Assembly: GCF_008364795.1 (NCBI RefSeq) | Contig: NZ_VTTM01000003.1 | Coordinates: forward strand, 124,001-188,000 | Source: Azospirillum oryzae | GTDB lineage: Bacteria; Pseudomonadota; Alphaproteobacteria; Azospirillales; Azospirillaceae | Direction: 5' to 3' | Length of the DNA stretch: 64,000 nucleotides | In this document: positions 51,563-59,954 of the stretch, piece by piece | How the letters are laid out: the number at the start of each line of letters is the position of its first letter | Position numbering within the stretch: position 1 is the stretch's first letter | Translations under genes and position numbers: made by a program | Notes under the pieces: model-generated | What the model saw: only the letters and a program-made list of their open reading frames with translations | Database searches by the model: none | What the model was told of the DNA's origin: nothing

Positions 51563-53776
51563 ATGACGGCGATCTCGACGAAAACGGGCGGCACCCTGGA
51601 CGACGGCGGCGCGCGCCACCGATTCTGGACCCTGCGCCGCGCCATGGTGTCGGTGGTGGGCGTGCTGGTGGCGGCGCTGATCGCCAGCCAGGCCTGGGTG
51701 TCGCAACGCTACACCGACTTCGCGCTCGAAACCTTCAACAGCAGCGCGGCGGCGACCCTGCGGGTTCTGGCCAACGACCGCATCCGCAAGAACTACACGG
51801 ACTGGCTCCAGAACCACGCCAACGAATGGAGCCGCGACGCCTTCCTGGTCGACAGCATCAACCAGAAGGACCCGGCCAAGACGATGCTGGCGCTGAAGAA
51901 CATCAACGCCCGACCGGTGGTGGTCGACCGCGAGGTTCGGCTGGTCTCGGTCGCCGTGTACGACGCCGACATGGCGCGCATCGCCGCCACCGGCGGGGAG
52001 CAGGACAGCGTCGCCACCGTCGCCCCGCTGTTCGAGGCGCTGAAGTCGCGCGACATCGCCGACAAGCGCCGCCCGGCCAGCCTGCTGTGGCGCGACGGCC
52101 AGGGCCGGCCGCTGTTCAGCATGATCGTCCCCATCGGCGGCTTCCGCGTCCTGGGCTTCCTTGAGGTGGTGACCGATCCGCTGCCCGCCCTGTCCAGCCT
52201 GGGCGCCGTTCTCGACGCCGACATCCGCTTCACCGACGGCAAGGGCGGCGTGCTGTTCGAGGCCAAGGGCAACGACCCGTCCGACCATGCCAAGCTGTCC
52301 ACCACCACGGTGGCGCTCGGCGGCGACGGTGGCTTGCCGTGGGCGACCGCGGAAATCTCGCGCGACGTCGCGGATTTCGTCGGCGCGACGGAGGAGTTGC
52401 GCAACGGCGCGATGGAAATGGTCGGCGCCTTCGCGCTGGCCGTCGCCATCGCCGCCGCCCTGCTGCTGCGCGTCGCCGTCTTCGCCAACCTGCGCAAGTT
52501 CGCCCGCGCCATGGAGCAGATCGCCGCCGGCGACCTCTCCATCGAGATCCCCCGCACCGGCCGCGACGAGCTGGCGGTGATGGCGACCGCGCTCCGCCAC
52601 CTGCGCGGCAGCGTGGAGCAGGTGCTGCTGATGAAGCGGATGGTCGACAGCAGCCCGGTGCCCACGGCGCTCCTGCGCACCGACGGTCAAGTGGGCTTCG
52701 TCAACCCCGCCGCCCGGACCTTCTGCGAGGCGCACGGCATCGACCCCGCCGGTCCCGACCTGCTGGCGCAGGGGCCGGACTTCACCGCCGACTGCACCGA
52801 TCCCACCCGCCCGCCGATTCCGCGCCGCACGCTGACGGTCGGCGAGACGACGGTGGAGGCCCATGTCGACACCGTCTTCGACGACCAGGGCAACGTGCTG
52901 GGCAAGACCCTGTCCTGGACCGACGTGAGCGAGCAGATGCGCTCCGCCGCGCTGGCCCGCCAGCTGATGGATGACGTGCATCACGTCGCATCGGGCGTCG
53001 CCACCCAGTCGGGCCAGCTGCGCGAGCTGGCCGACGCGCTGCGCCGCGAATCGGCCGGCACCATCGACAGCACGGTCAGCGCCGGCAGCTTCGTCGCCGA
53101 GAGCAACCGCAACGCCACCACCTGCAACGACAGCGCCGGGGCGCTGATGGACACCATCGGCACCGTCTCCAACCTCGCGACCGAGGCGGCCGGCGTGGTC
53201 GGCGCCACGCTGGACGAGCTGACCGCCGCCCGCGAGGTGGTCGGCCAGTTGGGCGAGAACACCGAGCAGATCCGCCGCATCGTCGACGTCATCACCGGCA
53301 TCGCCCACCAGACCAAGCTGCTGGCGCTGAACGCCACCATCGAGGCGGCGGCGGCCGGCGTCGCGGGGCGCGGATTCGCCGTGGTGGCGGCGGAGGTGAA
53401 GAAGCTGGCGGAGGAAACCGCCAACGCCACGGTGCAGATCGCCAGCTCGGTCGGCGCCATCAACGGCAGCATCCAGAACACCGTCGGCACCTTCGCCCGC
53501 ATCTCCGGCTCGGTCGAGCGCATCAACGAGGTGCAGGACCTGATCGGCGAGGCGGTGGCCCGCCAGACCGAATCCTCCACCGACATCCGCAACCGCGTCG
53601 GCGTGATCGCCGGCAACACCGGGGAGGTGGCGGCGCTGATCGACGGCGTCAGCGCCCAGGCGGCGCGCACCGGCGGCATCGCCGCCTCGCTGACCGAGAC
53701 GGCGAACACGCTGGCCGAGGAGGCGGCTTCGCTGCATAGTCTGCTCGGCACGCTGCGCGCCGGGCAGGCGGCCTGA
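51563..53776 (+). CDS. Methyl-accepting chemotaxis protein
   Basis: A 737-aa chemoreceptor. TM1 (about residues 28-45), a periplasmic sensor of about 245 residues, TM2 (about 290-312), a HAMP domain, a PAS-like segment (SSPVPTALLRTDGQVGFVNP, residues about 370-450) and the signalling domain. The hairpin tip reads IAHQTKLLALNATIEAAAAG then GRGFAVVAAEVKKLAEETA; the usual Asn of QTNLLALN is Lys. No CheR-binding tail is seen. The sensor's ARPVVVDREVRLVSVAVYDA suggests a Cache/CHASE4-like fold. An orphan amino acid binding protein gene follows 68 bases later. ATG 51563 is preferred to TTG 51530. Confidence 0.93.
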   Translation: MTAISTKTGGTLDDGGARHRFWTLRRAMVSVVGVLVAALIASQAWVSQRYTDFALETFNSSAAATLRVLANDRIRKNYTDWLQNHANEWSRDAFLVDSINQKDPAKTMLALKNINARPVVVDREVRLVSVAVYDADMARIAATGGEQDSVATVAPLFEALKSRDIADKRRPASLLWRDGQGRPLFSMIVPIGGFRVLGFLEVVTDPLPALSSLGAVLDADIRFTDGKGGVLFEAKGNDPSDHAKLSTTTVALGGDGGLPWATAEISRDVADFVGATEELRNGAMEMVGAFALAVAIAAALLLRVAVFANLRKFARAMEQIAAGDLSIEIPRTGRDELAVMATALRHLRGSVEQVLLMKRMVDSSPVPTALLRTDGQVGFVNPAARTFCEAHGIDPAGPDLLAQGPDFTADCTDPTRPPIPRRTLTVGETTVEAHVDTVFDDQGNVLGKTLSWTDVSEQMRSAALARQLMDDVHHVASGVATQSGQLRELADALRRESAGTIDSTVSAGSFVAESNRNATTCNDSAGALMDTIGTVSNLATEAAGVVGATLDELTAAREVVGQLGENTEQIRRIVDVITGIAHQTKLLALNATIEAAAAGVAGRGFAVVAAEVKKLAEETANATVQIASSVGAINGSIQNTVGTFARISGSVERINEVQDLIGEAVARQTESSTDIRNRVGVIAGNTGEVAALIDGVSAQAARTGGIAASLTETANTLAEEAASLHSLLGTLRAGQAA

Positions 53777-53781
53777 CCCCG

Positions 53782-53800
53782 CCCGCCGCAGGACGGCGGG
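53782..53800 (+). terminator. Hairpin between chemoreceptor and binding-protein genes
   Basis: CCCGCCG (53782-53788) pairs with CGGCGGG (53794-53800) just after the stop. No T-run follows, so read-through into the next gene is likely. Confidence 0.4.
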
Positions 53801-53844
53801 GAACGGGACGGGTCGGGGGACTGGTTGGGGGGACGAGTCTGGGG

Positions 53845-54885
53845 ATGGGTGTCGGGATGCGGCTGCTGTTGCTTCTGCTGCTGGCGATCGTGTCGGCCTC
53901 GCCGGCACTGGCCCCACCGGCGCGGGCCGAGGACGGCGACACGCTGGAGCGCATCCACAGCCGCGGCTTCCTGATCTGCGGCCTGCGCAGCGGGGTCAGC
54001 GGCATCTCCTTCTCCGATCCGCAGGGCCATCTCGACGGCTTCCTGGTCGATGTCTGCCGGGTCTTCGCCGCGGCGACGCTCGGCAATTCCCAGGCGATCC
54101 GCGTCGTCCGCCTGCCGGAAAAGCCGCAGGAATACCAGGCGGTGGAGAAGCACGAGGTCGACGTGGCGCTGACCACCACGACCTGGACCTTCAGCCGCGA
54201 CCTGTCGAACGACATCGAATTCCTGATGCCGCTTCTGCATGACGGCCAGGGCTTCGCCATCCACAGCGACGGCGCGCCGCCGCCGCTCGACCGGCTGGGC
54301 GCCCGCACCGTCTGCGTCAAGACCGCCACCACCACCGTCCGCAACCTGGAGGACTATATCCGCAAGTCCGACCTGCCCTGGACGATCCGCACCTTCCAGA
54401 CGCTGGACGAGGCGCTGCAGGCTTTCCTCGCCCATGAATGCGACCTGCTGACCACCGACCGCACGGTGCTGGTCACCTCGCTGGCCGGCTACCGCCAGGC
54501 CGGGATGGGCATCACCATCTACCCCGACGTGATCTCGCGCGAGCCGCTGACCCCCTACATCGCGCGGGGCGACCGCAACTGGTACGACATCACCCGCTGG
54601 GTGCTCCACGCCATCGTGCTGGCCGACGCCAAGGGCGTCACGGCGGCGGATGTGCAGGCCGGCCGCATCCCCGACGACCCCGAACTGCACCGCATGCTGG
54701 GCCATGCCGGCAGCGTCGCCCGCACGCTGGGCCTGCCGGACGACTGGGCCTTGCAGGTGCTGGCGCAGGTCGGAAACTACGGCGAGATCTTCGACCGCAA
54801 CCTCGGCACCCCCTACGGCATGGACCGCGGGCAGAACAGGCCCTGGACCCAGGGCGGGTTGCTCTACGCGCCGCCGTTCCGGTAA
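53845..54885 (+). CDS. Orphan AapJ-like amino acid binding protein
   Basis: Periplasmic binding protein of 346 aa. A Leu-rich signal peptide (MRLLLLLLLAIVSASPALAP) is followed by the AapJ fold: GFLICGLRSGVSGISFSDPQ, YQAVEKHEVDVALTTTTWTF, and the end GQNRPWTQGGLLYAPPFR. It is a clear paralogue of AapJ at 46015 but has no permease or ATPase of its own here. Its place 68 bases after a chemoreceptor gene suggests it presents amino acids to that receptor; it could also dock on AapQMP. Start ATG 53845 or 53857. Confidence 0.88.
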   Translation: MGVGMRLLLLLLLAIVSASPALAPPARAEDGDTLERIHSRGFLICGLRSGVSGISFSDPQGHLDGFLVDVCRVFAAATLGNSQAIRVVRLPEKPQEYQAVEKHEVDVALTTTTWTFSRDLSNDIEFLMPLLHDGQGFAIHSDGAPPPLDRLGARTVCVKTATTTVRNLEDYIRKSDLPWTIRTFQTLDEALQAFLAHECDLLTTDRTVLVTSLAGYRQAGMGITIYPDVISREPLTPYIARGDRNWYDITRWVLHAIVLADAKGVTAADVQAGRIPDDPELHRMLGHAGSVARTLGLPDDWALQVLAQVGNYGEIFDRNLGTPYGMDRGQNRPWTQGGLLYAPPFR

Positions 54886-54907
54886 CGCACCCCGAGCCCC
54901 CCAAGAT

Positions 54908-54932
54908 CCCCTCTCCCCCCCGGGGAGAGGGG
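54908..54932. repeat. Palindromic repeat (copy 6)
   Basis: Perfect 11-bp stem CCCCTCTCCCC/GGGGAGAGGGG with a three-base loop, between the convergent ends of the orphan binding-protein gene and livF; probably a two-way terminator or mRNA stabiliser. Confidence 0.8.
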
Positions 54933-54947
54933 GATTTCATCATCCCC

Positions 54948-55661
54948 CTAAGCCGCCAGCGCCACGCCCAGATGGCGTTCCAGCAGTGCCGAGTCCGCCT
55001 TCGCCTGCGCCGCCGGCCCGGCATGCACCACCCGGCCGCGGTCGAGAAAGACAACGCGGTCGGCGAAGTCCAGCGCGCGGTCGACCTGCTGCTCCACCAG
55101 CAGGATGGTCATGTCGAGCTTCGACAGCGCCGCCATCAGCGTGTCGCAGATCACCGGCGCCAGCCCCTCCAGCGGCTCGTCCAGCAGCAGCACCGTCGGC
55201 TTGCCGAGCAGGGCGCGGGCGACCGACAGCATCTGCTGCTCGCCGCCCGACAGCTCTCCGCCGCCGTTGCGCCGTCGCTCGCCGAGCCGGGGGAACAGCT
55301 CGTACGCCTCCTCCAGGGCGCAGCGCGGGCGCCCCTTCAGCCCGGTGACGAGGTTCTCCTCCACCGTCAGCGATTTGAAGATGTCGCGCGTCTGCGGCAC
55401 ATAGCCGAGCCCCGCCGCCGCCCGCGCCGAACTGCTCATCGCGCTGAGATCCACCCCGTCCAGCCGGATGCTGCCGCCATGGCGGGTGGTCTGGCCGACC
55501 AGCGTCGCCAGCGTCGTCGTCTTCCCCACCCCGTTGCGGCCGAGCAGCGCCAGCCGCCCGCCCGCCGGCACGGCCAGCGACACGCCCTCCAGGATCAGCG
55601 TCTTGCCATAGCCGGCGCGCAGATCCGCAACCTCCAGGGCTCCGACCGGTTCAGTGGGCAT
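54948..55661 (-). CDS. livF: Branched-chain-type ABC transporter ATPase LivF
   Basis: A 237-aa ATPase. Walker A LLGRNGVGKTTTLATL, signature LSGGEQQMLSVARAL and Walker B VLLLDEPLEGLAP, with EQQVDRALDFADRV after it, are the LivF pattern. It is last in the livK-H-M-G-F operon. Divergence from pca genes suggests aromatic acid import. Confidence 0.93.
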   Translation of the reverse strand: MPTEPVGALEVADLRAGYGKTLILEGVSLAVPAGGRLALLGRNGVGKTTTLATLVGQTTRHGGSIRLDGVDLSAMSSSARAAAGLGYVPQTRDIFKSLTVEENLVTGLKGRPRCALEEAYELFPRLGERRRNGGGELSGGEQQMLSVARALLGKPTVLLLDEPLEGLAPVICDTLMAALSKLDMTILLVEQQVDRALDFADRVVFLDRGRVVHAGPAAQAKADSALLERHLGVALAA

Positions 55662-56406
55662 TGGCGCGGCTCCCCAGATAGACCTCGCGCACACGCGGGT
55701 CGGCGACGATCTCCTTGGCGGTGCCGCTGCACAGCAGCCGCCCCTGCGCCAGCACGACGATGGTCCTGGCGAAGCGGAAGACCAGATCCATGTCGTGCTC
55801 GATCATCAGCACCGCCAGATCCTTGGGCAGCCGGTCGATGGCGTCGAGGATGCGTTGGCTTTCCGAATGGGGCACGCCGGCCGCCGGCTCGTCCAGGATC
55901 AGCACCTTCGGCTTCATTGCGAGCGCGAGCGCGATCTCCAAGAGCCGTTGCTGCCCATAGGCCAGCGAGCCCACCGCCGTGTGCGCCACCTGCGTCAGCC
56001 CCATGGTGTCGAGCAGCCCCGCCACCTCGTCGGCCAGCCCGGCCACTTTGGCGACGTTGGCGAACAGGCGGAAGGTGCGGCGGTCGCGCTGGAGGACGGC
56101 CAGTTCCAGATGCTCGCGCACCGTCATCGACTTAAACAGCCGCGCCACCTGAAAGCTGCGGATCAGCCCCAGCCGTACCCGCTCCGCCGCCGACAGCCGG
56201 GTGATGTCGCGACCGTCCAGCCGGATGGTGCCGGCGCTGGGCGGGATCACCCCGGTGACGAGGTTGACGAAGGTCGTCTTGCCCGCCCCGTTCGGTCCGA
56301 TCAAGGCGCAGCGGTCGCCGGCATTCAGCGTCATGGAGATGTCCGACGACACCTGCAGGCCGCCGAAATTCTTGCTCAGCCCCTCGACCTCAAGAAGCTT
56401 GGTCAT
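55651..56406 (-). CDS. livG: Branched-chain-type ABC transporter ATPase LivG
   Basis: A 251-aa ATPase. Walker A IGPNGAGKTTFVNLVTG, SLAYGQQRLLEIALALAM in place of the LSGG signature, and Walker B LILDEPAAGV are the LivG pattern. The segment after Walker B reads PHSES rather than the common NPxET. Its end overlaps the livF start by 11 bases. Confidence 0.93.
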   Translation of the reverse strand: MTKLLEVEGLSKNFGGLQVSSDISMTLNAGDRCALIGPNGAGKTTFVNLVTGVIPPSAGTIRLDGRDITRLSAAERVRLGLIRSFQVARLFKSMTVREHLELAVLQRDRRTFRLFANVAKVAGLADEVAGLLDTMGLTQVAHTAVGSLAYGQQRLLEIALALAMKPKVLILDEPAAGVPHSESQRILDAIDRLPKDLAVLMIEHDMDLVFRFARTIVVLAQGRLLCSGTAKEIVADPRVREVYLGSRANAH

Positions 56407-57425
56407 GCCCCATCCCCCTTCCCGCGCAGCAGCCCACCCAGCCGCTCCACCCCAGAGGCGATGCCGCCGGGCAGGAACAGGACGATGCCGATCAGGAACA
56501 GGCCGATGAAGCCCATCCAGTGGAAGGGGTCGCTGGCGGCCAGGATATGGTGGATGCCCATGAAGGCCGCCGTGCCGATCACCGCGCCATAGAGCCGCCC
56601 GGTACCGCCCAGCACCAGCATCACCAGCGCCTCCGCCGACCAGGGGAAGCCGGCGCTGTCCAGCCCGACGATGCCGCTGGTCACCGCGGTCAGGGCGCCG
56701 GCCACCCCGGCAAACACCCCGGCCACGCCATACAGAACCACCAGATAGGATTTCGGCGAACCGCCGATTGCGGAGATCCGCAAGGGATCCTCCTTCACCC
56801 CGCGGCAGGCCAGCCCGAAGGGCGAGCGCACGATCCGCCGCGCCACCAGCAGCCCGACCACCAGCACCGCCAGCGCGAAGAGGTACGATGTGCGGCCGAA
56901 CATGTCGAAGCGGAACAGCCCCAGCACCGGCGCCGGGTCGATGCCGGACAGCCCGTCGCTGCCGCCGGTCCAGTCGCGCGCCTTGTTGGCGACCTCCTGC
57001 ACGATCTGCCCGACCGCGATGGTCAGCATCAGCAGGGTCAGCCCACGGGCATGCAGGATCAGCGCACCGGTGACCAGCGCAATCAGCCCGCCGGCCAGCC
57101 CACCAACCGCCAGCATGGCGAAGGGGTCGTTGTTCCAGTTGACCGCGACGATGCCGGCGGCATAGGCGCCGGTGCCGAACATCGCCGCCTGCCCCAACGT
57201 GGCGATCCCGCCATAGCCGAGCACGAGGTCGAGCGACAGCACGAACAGCGCCGAGGCGGCGATGCGGGTCAGCAGCGCCAGATCGTCCGGCAGCAACCAA
57301 TAGGCGGCCAGCCCGACCGCGGCGACCAGCGGAATGCCGATCCAGTCCAGGTCGCGGCGGGCCGCCAGCGGGGTGCGTCGGGTCATCTGGCCGGCCTTGC
57401 CGTCTCGCTCGGCGACACTGGTCAT
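56403..57425 (-). CDS. livM: Branched-chain-type ABC transporter permease LivM
   Basis: A 340-aa permease with about ten helices. DLVLGYGGIATLGQAAMFGT and the coupling loop FGLACRGVKEDPLRISAIGG are LivM signatures. Start and stop overlap the neighbouring genes by four bases each, so the whole unit is tightly coupled. Confidence 0.93.
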   Translation of the reverse strand: MTSVAERDGKAGQMTRRTPLAARRDLDWIGIPLVAAVGLAAYWLLPDDLALLTRIAASALFVLSLDLVLGYGGIATLGQAAMFGTGAYAAGIVAVNWNNDPFAMLAVGGLAGGLIALVTGALILHARGLTLLMLTIAVGQIVQEVANKARDWTGGSDGLSGIDPAPVLGLFRFDMFGRTSYLFALAVLVVGLLVARRIVRSPFGLACRGVKEDPLRISAIGGSPKSYLVVLYGVAGVFAGVAGALTAVTSGIVGLDSAGFPWSAEALVMLVLGGTGRLYGAVIGTAAFMGIHHILAASDPFHWMGFIGLFLIGIVLFLPGGIASGVERLGGLLRGKGDGA

Positions 57426-58291
57426 GCCGTCCTCCCTTTGAAGAAGCCGTGGGGCCAGCGGAACAGGATCAGGATCAGGGCGGCGTAGAAGAAGAACTCG
57501 CCGAAACTCGGGATCAGGTATTTGCCGGCGGTGTCGACGATGCCCAGCGCCAGCGCCGCCGCCGCCGAGCCGAAGATGCTCCCCGCCCCGCCGACCGCCA
57601 CCACCGCCAGGAACAGCACGATGTAGCGGATGGCGTAATAGGGCTCCAGCGGCAGCAGTTCCGCCCCCAGCACGCCGCCCAGCGCCGCCAGCCCGGTGCC
57701 GAGCGCGAAGGTCGCCAGATAGAGCCGCTCCGTCCGGATGCCCAGCGCCGCCGCCATCGCGGGGTCATCGACCGCCGCGCGCAGCCGGATGCCGAAATCG
57801 GTGCGCTCCAGCAGCCACCACAGTCCCAGCAGGGTCACCGCCCCGGCGGCGATCACGAAAGCGCGGTGGGTCGGGATCGCCTTCGGACCCAGTTCCACCG
57901 TGCCGATCAGCAGGTCCGGCAGCGGGATGCGCTTCAGCGTCGGGCCGAACAGGTAATTGATGCCGGCGACGATGACGAAGGTCAGCCCGATGGTCAGCAG
58001 CACCTGCGCCAGCTCGTTGGCCGAGCCGTAGATGCGGCGGTACAGCAGCCGTTCCAGCGGCAGCGTCGCCAGCACCGTCAGCGCCACCGCCACCACCAGC
58101 GCCGCCGCATAGGGCAGCCCGGCCTCCTGCGCCGCATAGGAGGCGATATAGCCGCCGACCATGGCGAAGGCGCCATGTGCCAGATTGACCACCCGCATCA
58201 GCCCCAGCGTCACCGACAACCCGACGGAGATGATGAAGAGGATCATGCCGTAGGCGACCCCGTCGACGGCGATCCCGAACATGGTTTCCAT
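57422..58291 (-). CDS. livH: Branched-chain-type ABC transporter permease LivH
   Basis: A 289-aa permease. GLSVTLGLMRVVNLAHGAFA, FGIRLRAAVDDPAMAAALGI (coupling loop) and the end LILILFRWPHGFFKGRTA are typical of LivH. A perfect palindromic repeat lies 41 bases upstream, between it and the binding-protein gene. ATG at 58291. Confidence 0.94.
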   Translation of the reverse strand: METMFGIAVDGVAYGMILFIISVGLSVTLGLMRVVNLAHGAFAMVGGYIASYAAQEAGLPYAAALVVAVALTVLATLPLERLLYRRIYGSANELAQVLLTIGLTFVIVAGINYLFGPTLKRIPLPDLLIGTVELGPKAIPTHRAFVIAAGAVTLLGLWWLLERTDFGIRLRAAVDDPAMAAALGIRTERLYLATFALGTGLAALGGVLGAELLPLEPYYAIRYIVLFLAVVAVGGAGSIFGSAAAALALGIVDTAGKYLIPSFGEFFFYAALILILFRWPHGFFKGRTA

Positions 58292-58331
58292 GATGTGCGT
58301 CCGTCTGCGCTGATGCCCGTTGCCGCCTCTT

Positions 58332-58382
58332 ACCCCCACCCTAACCCTCCCCCGCTGGGCGGGGGAGGGTTAGGGTGGGGGT
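58332..58382. repeat. Perfect palindromic repeat between livK-like gene and livH (copy 7)
   Basis: Perfect 24-bp stem (58332-58355 with 58359-58382) and a three-base loop; the most compact form of the repeat family. It fills the gap between the binding-protein gene and the first permease gene, as copy 4 does in the aap operon. Confidence 0.93.
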
Positions 58383-58416
58383 CTAACTCACCACCACGCC
58401 AGCTTCAAAAACCCCC

Positions 58417-59601
58417 TCACTTCGCCAACTTGTACCCATAGTCCGGCTGCTTCGGGAACGCCTGCTTCTCGACATTCTCCAATTTGCCGTCGACCTTCTC
58501 GACGGTGCGCAGATAGATCGTCTGGGTGACGTGGCGGCTGTCCGGGTCGATGGTCAGGGGTCCGCGCGGGCTTTCCCAGCTCATGCCCTTCACCGACTCC
58601 ACCGCCTTGGCGCCGTCGATCTTGCCGCCGCCGTTCTTGATCATCTGATAGATGACGTGAACGCCGTCATAGGCGCCGACCGAGGTGAAGGTGACGCTGT
58701 CGTAGGACCCGAACATCTCCTTGTGCTTGGCGACGAAGGCCTTGTTCATCGCCGAATCATGGGCGCGGCTGTAGTTGAAGCTGGTGGTGATGCCCATCGC
58801 CGCGTCGCCCAGCGCCGGCAGGTCCGGTTCCTGGGTCAGGTCGCCGGGGCCGAAGAACTTGATGCCCGCGGCCCGAAGCCCGGTGTCGTTGAAGGCCTTG
58901 GCGAAGGCCAGCGTCGCCGGACCGGCCGGCAGGAAGGCATAGACGGCCTCGGCGCCCGAATCCTTGATGCGCTGCATGAAGGGGGCGAAGTCGTTGGACT
59001 TCAGCGGCATGCGGATGGTGTCCACCACCGTGCCGCCATGCTTCTCGAAGGTGGTCTTGAAGGCGGCCTCGCCGTCGATGCCGGGGCCGTAGTCGCTGAC
59101 CGCCGAAACCGCCTTCTTGATGCCCTGCTTGGCCATGTATTCGGCCAGCGGCACCGTGTTCTGCCACAGGGTGAAAGAGGTGCGGACATAACGCGGCGAC
59201 TTCTCCGTGATGGCGGAGGTCGCGGCGTTGAAGATCACGCAGGGGATGTTGGCCTCGTCGATCAGCGGGGCGACGGCCAGCGCGTCCGGCGTGAAGAAAT
59301 AGCCGGCGAGGAAGGACACCTTGTCCTTGACGATCAGTTCCTGCGACAGCGCCTTGGACTGGGAGGGATTCGGCTGGTCGAGGTCCTTGTAGATGAACTC
59401 CACGGTGTCGTTGCCGACGGTCTTGCCATGTTCGGCCTGATAGACCTCGATGGCTTCCTTGAAGCTCTTGCCGACCACACCGAACGGGCCGGAGAAGGGC
59501 GCCACGACACCGACCTTGATGGTGGCGGCGCCGGCCGGACCGGCCGCCAGCGCCAGACCGAACGCCGCACCCAGCAGCGCGTTGCGCAGAGTCCTCGTCA
59601 T
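58417..59601 (-). CDS. livK: Branched-chain-type ABC transporter binding protein
   Basis: A 394-aa periplasmic binding protein of the Leu/amide/aromatic type. A signal peptide (NALLGAAFGLALAAGPAGAA) is followed by IKVGVVAPFSGPFGVVGKSF, IVKDKVSFLAGYFFTPDALA, and a C-terminal VGAYDGVHVIYQMIKNGGGK. GGAGGGA lies just before ATG 59601. It is first in the liv operon, divergent from pcaIJFDC with PcaR-like boxes between. Aromatic acid or a breakdown product is the likely ligand, by analogy with Liv-type uptake systems in aromatic clusters. Confidence 0.9.
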   Translation of the reverse strand: MTRTLRNALLGAAFGLALAAGPAGAATIKVGVVAPFSGPFGVVGKSFKEAIEVYQAEHGKTVGNDTVEFIYKDLDQPNPSQSKALSQELIVKDKVSFLAGYFFTPDALAVAPLIDEANIPCVIFNAATSAITEKSPRYVRTSFTLWQNTVPLAEYMAKQGIKKAVSAVSDYGPGIDGEAAFKTTFEKHGGTVVDTIRMPLKSNDFAPFMQRIKDSGAEAVYAFLPAGPATLAFAKAFNDTGLRAAGIKFFGPGDLTQEPDLPALGDAAMGITTSFNYSRAHDSAMNKAFVAKHKEMFGSYDSVTFTSVGAYDGVHVIYQMIKNGGGKIDGAKAVESVKGMSWESPRGPLTIDPDSRHVTQTIYLRTVEKVDGKLENVEKQAFPKQPDYGYKLAK

Positions 59602-59711
59602 TGTCCCTCCCACATGTGACCATATGCCGGCGCCGGAATCCCAATCCGAATTCTTGGGTTCCGGTCATTGACTGTTGTGCCAACCGTACTGAGGGATGGA
59701 CGAACCGTCAA

Positions 59712-59726
59712 GTGCGATATTTGATG
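59712..59726. promoter_or_regulatory. PcaR/IclR-like box 1
   Basis: GTGCGATATTTGATG matches 10 of 15 bases of the reverse complement of the PcaR site GTTCGATAATCGCAC as I recall it from Pseudomonas putida. It is nearest the liv operon, 111 bases before its ATG. Confidence 0.45.
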
Positions 59727-59730
59727 CTAT

Positions 59731-59745
59731 GTTCTATAATCGCAC
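59731..59745. promoter_or_regulatory. PcaR/IclR-like box 2
   Basis: GTTCTATAATCGCAC differs by one base from the PcaR site GTTCGATAATCGCAC. It lies next to box 1, arranged head to head, in the 353-base liv-pca gap. Confidence 0.65.
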
Positions 59746-59925
59746 AAAACCGTCCTCTTCACTAAAACACTGAAACAGAACGTTTTTATGTGAAAGCGCC
59801 GTACACTACACCGCGTGAATCTTATGTTGCGGCGCAATATGGGCGATAAACGCCCTGAATTCGCTCTTTTCGACCTTGACACCAAGCCGGCACCATCGCC
59901 AATCTGTGCGTAAAGAAGATTGTTC

Positions 59926-59940
59926 GTGCGGTTTTCGCAC
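59926..59940. promoter_or_regulatory. PcaR/IclR-like box 3, just before pcaI
   Basis: GTGCG-GTTTT-CGCAC is a perfect 5-5-5 inverted repeat and matches 12 of 15 bases of the PcaR site in reverse. It lies 14 bases before the pcaI ATG; the ribosome-binding site AGGAGG follows it. A regulator bound here would block or guide transcription start. Confidence 0.6.
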
Positions 59941-59954
59941 AATCAGGAGGTCAT

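Noticed and set aside
51329-53917. 862-codon frame antisense to the chemoreceptor
   Set aside because: Low-complexity His/Gln/Gly/Arg composition and no recognisable domain.
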